In this document: in pieces, positions 1-5,620 of the stretch | How positions within the stretch are numbered: position 1 is the first letter of the stretch | Layout: the number at the start of each line of letters is the position of its first letter | Assembly: GCA_023146365.1 (NCBI GenBank) | Contig: JAGLCE010000011.1 | Coordinates: 1-8,493, forward strand | Source of the DNA: Endozoicomonadaceae bacterium | GTDB taxonomy: Bacteria; Pseudomonadota; Gammaproteobacteria; Pseudomonadales; Endozoicomonadaceae | Direction: 5' to 3' | DNA length: 8,493 nucleotides | Position numbers and translations under genes: made by a program | Notes under the pieces: model-generated | Database searches by the model: none | What the model was told of the DNA's origin: nothing | What the model saw: the letters and a program-made list of their open reading frames with translations, nothing else

Positions 1-155
1 ATTTATGGTATAGCTGATGAAATACAGGCTCGCAGTCGGGGTATAAAATTCGGTGTCAGATTGTTCTATTTTCAATTTCACGAAAACTCACCCTGCAAGT
101 GAAATACTTAGATGGGCGTATTTTACCTGTTAGGCCTTGTCCTGTCTGGGGTTAA
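1..155 (+). pseudogene. Possible 3' end of a decayed, unrecognised gene
   Basis: Frame 1 is open from the window edge to a TGA at 100-102 and reads plausibly protein-like (contains IYGIADEIQARSRGIKFG). Frame 3 continues in the same style from about position 87 to a TAA at 153-155 (contains LQVKYLDGRILPVRPCPV). One frameshift between about 85 and 100 would join them into a C-terminus of roughly 50 residues. I do not recognise the family. The fragment converges on the minus-strand remnant that stops at 161. It could be chance, because both open stretches are short. Confidence 0.3.
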
Positions 156-160
156 GGTCA

Positions 161-495
161 TTATTTTTGCTTTGAAGTCACGGATTCAGGTACATTCCAT
201 TCTAACTCCACATATGCCAAAAAAATGGCTGTTTTTTTGACATCTTCGTCGTATACCTTATTTTGCAATAGCGTTGTTTAAGCGTACTTCAAAATACATC
301 CTTGTCATCGATACTAATATATAGCGGCTTTACTTGGGGGCGTAAGTAATGAAATATTTCATCACCATAACCTGAATCAATAGATCCATCTGGCCGATAC
401 CGTTAGATTACAGCGTGTAGCGATATATTTTGTTATGGCTAATCAACATTCTACTTATTATTAAATTCCATTTCCAGCCAATATTTATTGTACAT
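161..495 (-). pseudogene. Decayed, unrecognised coding sequence, several frameshifts
   Basis: Read on the minus strand, several coherent peptide pieces follow one another. A piece beginning MYNKYWLEMEF starts at the ATG at 495-493. After three in-frame stops a second piece (402-292) contains YRPDGSIDSGYGDEIFHYL and ends near DDKDVF at a TGA at 291-289. Removing one T from the T run just before that TGA continues the frame as EVRLNNAIAK. Removing one T at 260 continues it as KVYDEDVKKTAIFLAYVELE up to a TAA at 163-161. That two single-base removals give an unbroken tail of about 80 residues argues for a broken gene rather than chance. The full length would be near 110 residues. The family is not recognised. 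It lies upstream of, and divergent from, the chaperone gene. Confidence 0.45.
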
Positions 496-522
496 ACCAT
501 CAATTATTCCATAACAATAATA

Positions 523-528
523 TATACT
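523..528 (+). promoter_or_regulatory. Candidate -10 element for the chaperone gene
   Basis: TATACT matches the sigma-70 -10 consensus at five of six bases and would give a 5' untranslated leader of about 60 bases. I see no good -35 at the right spacing; TTGTAC at 488-493 is too far upstream. An activator-dependent promoter would fit, as is common for secretion genes, but that is inference. The surrounding region is very AT-rich, so a chance match is possible. Confidence 0.28.
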
Positions 529-593
529 AATCTTATGTAAAGTAACAAAATTGTTTTTTAACAAGAAAACAAACAAATATTGGAATTTTAAAA

Positions 594-1079
594 ATGTCAG
601 GAATAAGAAAACTGCTAGATGCTATGGGAACAAACCTAAGTATGCTGGGACGATTAAAGGATGGGAAGTCCTTAGCAGAAATAAAAAATATGAATAAAGA
701 AATACTCGAAGCTGTTTATTTTATGGCGTTTAATTATTATGAAACTAGACGATTAGATAAAGCTGAACCCTTATTCATGTTTTTATGTCTGCATAATCAT
801 AGAGATATCCGTTTCCTAACAGGATTAGCATGTTGTCGTGATGAGCTAGGAGATGGCGATACTGCTATTAAGTTGCTTAAACAGGCATTAGATTTAGATC
901 ATAAAAATCCTCATACCTTGCTAGCATTAGCGACTGCTTATAGATCATTAGGGAATGCAGATAATGCAAGGACAGTTATAAATCATGCAATTAAAGTGAT
1001 TGACAAGAATCCGGCGTTAACTAAAGAGCGTTTGAAAGCCGAACAAATTAATTTATCAATTCAAAGTACAGGAGAATAA
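594..1079 (+). CDS. Type III secretion translocator chaperone, SycD/LcrH/IpgC family
   Basis: The 161-residue protein is an all-helical tetratricopeptide chaperone. Three TPR units can be seen at about residues 38-69 (LEAVYFMAFNYYETRRLDKA), 72-103 (FLTGLACCRDELGDGDTAI) and 107-138 (TLLALATAYRSLGNADNA). The pattern A-F-N-x-Y in the first repeat, then F-x-x-L-C-L-x-x-H and R-F-x-x-G-L-x-x-C-R, is the hallmark of class II T3SS chaperones that hold hydrophobic translocators in the cytoplasm before secretion. Length fits the family (about 150-170). The N-terminal 35 residues precede the TPR core as in SycD. The ATG is preceded by TTGGA with a 9-base gap. The stop lies one base before the next start, so the two are surely co-transcribed and the downstream protein is the likely client. 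The family assignment is firm. The exact client and the secretion system served are inferred. Confidence 0.85.
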   Translation: MSGIRKLLDAMGTNLSMLGRLKDGKSLAEIKNMNKEILEAVYFMAFNYYETRRLDKAEPLFMFLCLHNHRDIRFLTGLACCRDELGDGDTAIKLLKQALDLDHKNPHTLLALATAYRSLGNADNARTVINHAIKVIDKNPALTKERLKAEQINLSIQSTGE

Positions 1080-1080
1080 A

Positions 1081-2229
1081 ATGTCAAGCGTTTCTGGAGC
1101 AGGTAATCAACCTATAAAACCGATGGATACTTCCGCAGCAAACGCGGAAGCAAAAGTAAAACAAGCAGATGAAGCTAAAGTTGGAGTCAAGTCTGGTAAT
1201 ATCAACACTGCTGGTACTGTAAGCGTTGCACTCAACACAGCTCCTACAACATCTGGGATGAGTGATACCTCAATGTTAGCGGCACCCAACGGCAACACAG
1301 CATTTTTGGGTACAATAACACCGAATGAGATGGAGTCTGTTATTAGTGGATTAAATGCTGAGTCTGAAGAGCTTAAGACTCAATCGAAAGCTGACGAGAT
1401 TCAAGATACGATAAAGTCACAGGAAAAATCAGTTAATGACCTTCTAGAGGCTCAGGCTGCAGAAAAGGCAGCAGCGGCTGAGAGTAGTGGTGGCTGTGAT
1501 GCTGTAATGGCAGTTATTGGAGCAATTATACCGGTGGTAGGGATTGCTCTCATAGCCTCGGAGATAACCTCTTCTGCTACCGAAAGCGGGGCTGGCGGCG
1601 GGGGGGCGACTGGTCAAATTAACGAGCTGCAGGCTGAGTACTACGGAGAAGAGGGCGCCCAGAGTATCAATACATTTCTAGACCACTATGATGAGGCAAC
1701 CACGGTTTCAACTGGGCCGTGGGGCAAGCCGATGGACGATGAGATGATAGAGGATAGGAAGGAGGGGCTCGATATGCTGTTAAAGGTAGGTATGATCGAT
1801 CAAGGGGGTTATGATGAGGAGATGGCTGCTCTAGATGGTCTGATAAGCAATGAAGGGAAAGCGTCTCTGCAAACCGAGCTTGATACTATGTTATCAGGTG
1901 GAGTTATTACCAAAGAGCAGCATGATTCACTAAGCAGTACGATGGTGTCGGAGCCTCCCCCTCCCCTGATGGATCTGGAACGCATTTTCCTGACTCCGGC
2001 AGTAGGACCTGACGCAGATGGCAATTTTCCAGCTGTTAGCGGGGATGGGCCAATGAGTAATTCAGAATTCGGGAAATGGTTTTCTACGTCTGCTAGAGAG
2101 ATGGAGAAGAGTTCTGAAGCATTAGCAGAAGTACAAGAGCAAATGGAAGCGGCTAAAAGTAACGTAATAGGTGCCTCCGCTGACCAGCAGCTAATGATGA
2201 CTATGGGTGGCGGCCAGATGGCCGTTTAA
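1081..2229 (+). CDS. Putative type III secreted translocator or effector, chaperone client
   Basis: This 382-residue protein is rich in Ala, Ser, Gly, Glu and Met and has no signal peptide. Visible layout: a polar Ser/Thr/Ala N-terminus (1-80); a helical, probably coiled-coil stretch (82-135); one strong hydrophobic segment at about 140-164 (AVMAVIGAIIPVVGIALIAS); a Gly-rich linker (170-177); a helical part with two repeats (230-245 and 267-282); a proline run (292-295); and a C-terminal amphipathic helix (333-361). One membrane segment plus flanking coiled coils and a C-terminal amphipathic helix is the architecture of minor translocators such as YopD, PopD or SipC. I see no direct sequence match to any of them. 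The main argument is context: the gene starts one base after the SycD-like chaperone stop, behind GGAG at 1071-1074. An effector rather than a pore protein remains possible. Confidence 0.5.
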   Translation: MSSVSGAGNQPIKPMDTSAANAEAKVKQADEAKVGVKSGNINTAGTVSVALNTAPTTSGMSDTSMLAAPNGNTAFLGTITPNEMESVISGLNAESEELKTQSKADEIQDTIKSQEKSVNDLLEAQAAEKAAAAESSGGCDAVMAVIGAIIPVVGIALIASEITSSATESGAGGGGATGQINELQAEYYGEEGAQSINTFLDHYDEATTVSTGPWGKPMDDEMIEDRKEGLDMLLKVGMIDQGGYDEEMAALDGLISNEGKASLQTELDTMLSGGVITKEQHDSLSSTMVSEPPPPLMDLERIFLTPAVGPDADGNFPAVSGDGPMSNSEFGKWFSTSAREMEKSSEALAEVQEQMEAAKSNVIGASADQQLMMTMGGGQMAV

Positions 2230-2411
2230 TGGTATTAGTCTAAATTTAATCTGGCGCACTATTGATGTGAAATAATGCGTTAAATTAAAATAATACTCAT
2301 CGTATAATGGCTATAAAACTCTGACACTTAAGCTAACCAAATACATTAAAATCCTTAAAATAACGGTAGCGTTCACAACGAGCCTGTAAATAATTCTGTG
2401 TAATCGCACTA

Positions 2412-2644
2412 TTAATATACGCACTCAGTTTCTATTAAAAAATAACTCACCAACATTTTCCAACTCATCACCAACATCCTCCATTTTTTCGGCATTGCTT
2501 TGACATCAAAAACGACAGATTTACTCGCAGGGCTGTCGTCGGAAAAAAGTTTACGGTCCTTTACCACTTACGAATTACACTGTTGATCAATTCAATAACA
2601 TTAATCGTGTAGATCACTTTACGAATATTTTCCGGATTATCAAA
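2412..2644 (-). mobile_element. Remnant of an IS256-family transposase (3' end, frameshifted)
   Basis: On the minus strand, 2644-2564 encodes FDNPENIRKVIYTINVIEL followed by INSVIRKW. This is the signature F-x-x-P-E-x-I-R-K-x-I-Y-T-x-N-x-I-E-x-x-N-x-x-I-R-K of IS256-type (mutator) transposases. It then meets a stop at 2563-2561. A short FFP piece follows in the same frame. A frame change then gives DDSPASK and later KKWRMLVMSWKMLVSYF, matching the family's C-terminal pattern K-K-W, W-K, F-x-I, before a TAA at 2414-2412. Nothing convincing of the catalytic N-terminal two thirds is visible upstream, so the element is truncated and dead. Terminal inverted repeats were not found. Confidence 0.72.
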
Positions 2645-2963
2645 CAACTTATATCAATCTCTGGCAATGCGTAGAATCGAAGCTCAAGCACTTTTGAAGG
2701 AACTGTAAACTCATTACGACTATGGCGCGTTATGATATCCGATGGTAAACAGCGAAGAGTTGATACTCCATGAACAGTGATTATTGTACTGCACTGACAA
2801 TACCTGGTTATGGGTAGTGCCGCTCTGCATTCAGGTTAATCCATTACCTAATACGTCTGCCAAGTCTAGCGAGAGTAACATGGGTTATTTTCCCGACTAC
2901 TGTTATGGGTATTATGCCTCTCTTTGTTTCATGATGAAACGGCTTTTACTGAACAGCAGAATT
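2645..2963. other. Gene-free stretch, nothing recognised
   Basis: This stretch lies between the transposase remnant and the DUF1820 remnant. A plus-strand frame open from 2784 runs into the DUF1820 remnant, but its first 60 codons are Cys/Tyr-rich and look like non-coding sequence. No tRNA, hairpin or repeat stands out. Confidence 0.3.
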
Positions 2964-3226
2964 ATGACAACCAAACAGATATACAGAGTTGTTTTTCGTG
3001 ATCAAGGTGAAATCTACAAGCTCTACGTCAAGCAAGTTTTGCAAAGTGATATGTATAGCTTCATCGAGGTGGCAGGCTTTATCTTTGGAGCGCACCCAGC
3101 TGGCTGTGGGCCCTTCTGAAGAAAAACTGTAAAGCCGTGTTTGAGGACGTAAATAAAAGCTTCATCCCCATGCACTCGATCATTCATATTGATCAGGTTA
3201 AAAAGAGGGCAAGGGAAAGGTCATAA
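2964..3226 (+). pseudogene. DUF1820-family protein, broken by two frameshifts
   Basis: Starting at the ATG at 2964, frame 1 gives MTTKQIYRVVFRDQGEIYKL and, later, YVKQVLQSDMYSFIEVAGF, which resembles the start of DUF1820 proteins (I-Y-x-V-x-F-x-x-Q-G, Q-S-D-x-x-x-F-x-E-V). Near 3087-3092 two bases are missing: GGAGCGC stands where GGAGAGCGC would read G-E-R. The next frame then gives RTQLAVGPSEEKL. An extra T at 3130 creates a stop. Beyond it a third frame gives KAVFEDVNKSFIPMHSIIHI, ending in a TAA at 3224-3226. P-S-E-E-K-L and F-I-P-M-H-S-I-I-x-I-D are family hallmarks. Restored, the protein would be about 87 residues, close to the usual 100. DUF1820 is a small, conserved gammaproteobacterial protein of unknown function that I recall lying near hemL in pseudomonads, so this may be its ancestral place. 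Sequencing error is an alternative, but two independent breaks make it less likely. Confidence 0.75.
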
Positions 3227-3263
3227 AGACCAAGAGGCAGAATGTTACCCCCTTTCCCATGCC
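3200..3263 (-). terminator. Likely rho-independent terminator of hemL
   Basis: On the minus strand, downstream of the hemL stop, GGCATGGGAAAGG (3263-3251) can pair with CCTTTCCCTTGCC (3220-3208), 12 of 13 positions matching. The strand then reads CTCTTTTT (3207-3200). The 30-base loop is long for a terminator and holds a smaller GGTC/GACC hairpin. The plus strand has no T tract after the stem, so the signal points one way. It lies within the 3' end of the DUF1820 remnant. Confidence 0.5.
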
Positions 3264-3311
3264 ACCGATACCTAGCCAATAACCTCATGACGGAGACAAC
3301 CAATTCGGGCA

Positions 3312-4595
3312 TCAGACAATTTTGGCAAAGGCTTTTTCCGCCGCAGCGAGAGTTTTATCAATCTCAGTGTCACCATGGGCGCTAGAGATAAATCCAGCTT
3401 CAAAAGCAGACGGAGCAAGATAGATGCCTTCATCCAGCATGGCATGGAAAAAGTGCCCAAATCGCTCGCTGTTGCAACGCATGACTTGATCAAAACGCTC
3501 TACATGCGGCTGATCAGTGAAGAACAGGCCGAACATAGCACCAGCCTGACTGACGGTAAATGGAATATTTGCTGCATCAGCTCGCGCCTGTAATCCAGCG
3601 AGCAACCGGATGACCCGTGCGGTCACCTGGTCGTGGAAACCGAGCTCGCTGATCAGGTTCAGTACGGTAAGGCCAGCAAACATGGCAACCGGATTGCCTG
3701 ACAAGGTACCCGCCTGATAGACCGGACCGAGCGGTGCAATATACTCCATAATCTCACGCCGACCGCCAAAAGCGCCGACCGGCATTCCACCGCCAATGAT
3801 CTTGCCCAACGTGGTCAGATCTGGCATCACACCATAAAATGCTTGGGCGCCACCCAGTGAAACCCGAAAGCCGGTCATAACTTCATCAAAAATCAGCACA
3901 GAACCATGCTCATCACAGACCTCACGAAGTCCTTCCAAAAAGCCAGACACAGGTAGAATGCAGTTCATATTGCCCGCGACCGGTTCCACAATAACACAAG
4001 CGATTTTATCGCCAATCTCGGCAAAAGCTTTGTAAACACTCTCGATATCGTTATAAGTCAGGGTGATGGTATGTGCGGCGAGATCAGCCGGCACTCCCAG
4101 AGAATCAGGCACGCCAAGCGTCAAGGCGCCAGAACCGGCCTTGACCAGAAGGGAGTCGGAATGGCCGTGATAACAGCCTTCAAACTTGATAATTTTGTCA
4201 CGGCCGGTATAGCCTCGGGCCAAGCGAATGGCGCTCATGGTGGCTTCGGTGCCAGAATTGACCATCCGCACCATTTCCATGGATGGCACCAACTCACAGA
4301 GCTTGTCAGCCACGGATATTTCGATGGCTGTCGGTGCGCCAAAGCTCAGCCCCAGCTCCACCTGCGCCTGTACGGCGGCAATAACCTGCGGGTGATTATG
4401 CCCGACGATCATAGGCCCCCATGAACCGACATAGTCGATATATCCCTTGCCGTCTTCATCGTACATCCAGGCGCCTGCTGCGTGATGAAAAAAGATCGGC
4501 GTTCCTCCGACTCCCTTAAATGCGCGAACCGGCGAGTTAACGCCTCCGGGAATATGCCGCTGTGCTTGCTGGAACAGAGATTCTGAGCGATTCAT
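3312..4595 (-). CDS. hemL: Glutamate-1-semialdehyde 2,1-aminomutase
   Basis: The enzyme converts glutamate-1-semialdehyde to 5-aminolevulinate with pyridoxal phosphate, the last step of the C5 route to heme, in the cytoplasm. The 427-residue length is normal. Family motifs are all present: IPGGVNSPVRAFKGVGGTP (15-33), SGTEATMSAIRLARG (114-128) for phosphate binding, GCYHGHSDSLLVKAGSGA (140-157), VIVEPVAGNMN (201-211), LIFDEVMTGFR (234-244) with the cofactor aspartate, and TTLGKIIGGGMPVGAFGG (261-278), in which Lys265 is the Schiff-base lysine. The ATG is preceded by GAGAAGG at suitable distance and overlaps the thiE stop as ATGA, so the two genes are translationally coupled. GC content is clearly higher than in the flanking secretion-type genes, as expected of core chromosome. 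The gene appears intact. Confidence 0.98.
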   Translation of the reverse strand: MNRSESLFQQAQRHIPGGVNSPVRAFKGVGGTPIFFHHAAGAWMYDEDGKGYIDYVGSWGPMIVGHNHPQVIAAVQAQVELGLSFGAPTAIEISVADKLCELVPSMEMVRMVNSGTEATMSAIRLARGYTGRDKIIKFEGCYHGHSDSLLVKAGSGALTLGVPDSLGVPADLAAHTITLTYNDIESVYKAFAEIGDKIACVIVEPVAGNMNCILPVSGFLEGLREVCDEHGSVLIFDEVMTGFRVSLGGAQAFYGVMPDLTTLGKIIGGGMPVGAFGGRREIMEYIAPLGPVYQAGTLSGNPVAMFAGLTVLNLISELGFHDQVTARVIRLLAGLQARADAANIPFTVSQAGAMFGLFFTDQPHVERFDQVMRCNSERFGHFFHAMLDEGIYLAPSAFEAGFISSAHGDTEIDKTLAAAEKAFAKIV

Positions 4596-5272
4596 TGCAT
4601 CGCCTTCTCAATCACAGGTTGTTCATAAACTTCAAAGGTTTTGAGTAACCGGCTGTACTGTCGAGCTTGAGCCTCAATATTATCAGCGCTAAACAGATCA
4701 CTAATGACAGCCACCATGCTTACCCCTTGTGAGACGATATCCGACACATTACCCAGTGTTATACCACCAATAGCTACTATTGGTATCTTCAGTGTTTTAC
4801 TGGCTTCCTTCAGCAGGCCGCGCTTGACGTTAACCGGTGCATTTGGCTTGGTCGGCGAAGCAAAGCAGGCACCAAAAGCAACATAATTAGCTCCATTGGC
4901 TTGCATGATCAGTGCGCGTTCCAATGAGCCGTAACAACTAATGCCAATAATAGTGTTTTCGCACAAGCGGGTGCGAGCATCACTTATAGAATCGTCTTCG
5001 GCGCCGAGATGGACGCCATCGGCGTTACAGAATGCAGCAAGTTCAATATCATCATTGATAATCAACGGTACTTGATAATGCTTGCAGAGGGCTTTTAACC
5101 GACAGGCTTGTTGTAGCTTTTTATCCTGATCAGTGCTTTTATTTCGATATTGAAGGATCCGCATACCTCCACGGAGAGCCGCTTCCACGCTCGCAAGCAG
5201 ATTGTCATCATCAGGCATTAGAGTGCTGTCTGTGATGCCGTATAGTCCTGTAAATCTCTCGGTTGAAAGCAT
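4592..5272 (-). CDS. thiE: Thiamine-phosphate synthase
   Basis: ThiE joins hydroxymethylpyrimidine diphosphate and thiazole phosphate to thiamine monophosphate, releasing pyrophosphate, in the cytoplasm. Numbered from the ATG at 5272 (226 residues; family about 210), the TIM-barrel motifs are visible: GGMRILQYRNK (Gln41, Arg43, Lys45), INDD (72-75), DGVHLGAED (85-93), IGISCY (109-114), the phosphate-loop segment GACFASPTKP (134-143) and VAIGGI (166-171). The start needs a choice. The longest frame opens at GTG 5281, but GGAG at 5284-5281 overlaps that GTG and lies 8 bases before the ATG at 5272, so I take the ATG. It is followed by hemL with a 4-base overlap. thiD, often next to thiE in relatives, is not in this window. 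No TPP riboswitch is seen upstream, so control by thiamine is not evident here. Confidence 0.95.
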   Translation of the reverse strand: MLSTERFTGLYGITDSTLMPDDDNLLASVEAALRGGMRILQYRNKSTDQDKKLQQACRLKALCKHYQVPLIINDDIELAAFCNADGVHLGAEDDSISDARTRLCENTIIGISCYGSLERALIMQANGANYVAFGACFASPTKPNAPVNVKRGLLKEASKTLKIPIVAIGGITLGNVSDIVSQGVSMVAVISDLFSADNIEAQARQYSRLLKTFEVYEQPVIEKAMQ

Positions 5273-5304
5273 AGTGAGCACTCCATTATGAGTAAGCGAC
5301 CCTT

Positions 5305-5310
5305 AATATA
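5305..5310 (-). promoter_or_regulatory. Candidate -10 element for thiE-hemL
   Basis: TATATT on the minus strand matches the -10 consensus at five of six bases and would start transcription about 25 bases before the thiE ATG at 5272. The matching -35 region (around CTCTGA) is poor. Position is the main support. Confidence 0.25.
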
Positions 5311-5540
5311 GACGTAATTTAGCACCTTCAGAGCGATCATTGTCATTTATTGTTATCGCTAACCAGAGGGTTACGGCCAGCGAAAAGAATGAGCGTATCA
5401 CTTTTGCCTATTAACGAAAAAAGTTGGCCTTGTAATGATAAAAAAGATGTATTCTATCTTATAGATTTTGTGTAGTTATGAATTCAAATAACAATATTTA
5501 ATGAATTATTGATTATTGAATGGGAAATAGTTAGGCATAC

Positions 5541-5570
5541 TTGACACTTTAGTCATAGAAAACCTATTCA
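5541..5570 (+). promoter_or_regulatory. Candidate sigma-70 promoter of the large gene
   Basis: A perfect -35 hexamer TTGACA (5541-5546) is followed after 18 bases by a weak -10, TATTCA (5565-5570). Transcription would start near 5577, leaving about 57 bases before the ATG at 5634. The -35 is strong but the -10 matches only half the consensus, so an activator may be needed or the true -10 may be another AT-rich hexamer nearby. Confidence 0.35.
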
Positions 5571-5620
5571 CTAATATCATACAATGAGATCTGTATTTTC
5601 GTACTTAACATTTATATATT

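Larger units (their letters stand above)
5273..5620. other. Divergent intergenic region with two small inverted repeats
   Basis: This 348-base AT-rich region separates thiE (minus) from the large gene (plus) and must hold both promoters. AGCGAT at 5332-5337 is matched by ATCGCT at 5355-5360 (17-base loop). Immediately after, TAACC at 5360-5364 and GGTTA at 5369-5373 form a hairpin with an AGAG loop. Either could be an operator or structured leader on the thiE side, but nothing shows this. No gene, RNA gene or TPP riboswitch was seen. Confidence 0.4.

Noticed and set aside
216..238. GCC-A7-TGGCTG-T7, terminator-like
   Set aside because: It falls inside the minus-strand coding remnant, where the A and T runs are Lys and Phe codons; the GC stem is only four pairs.
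2211..2227. CGGCC-AGAT-GGCCG hairpin followed by TTT at the end of the putative translocator gene
   Set aside because: The stem has five pairs, overlaps the stop codon and has a T run of only three; too weak to call a terminator.
4071..4424. Open frame of 117 codons antisense to hemL
   Set aside because: It is a His/Gly-rich shadow of a well-conserved gene with higher GC content.
5282..5420. TPP riboswitch upstream of thiE
   Set aside because: The conserved CTGAGA and ACCTGATCTGG-type blocks are absent on the minus strand.
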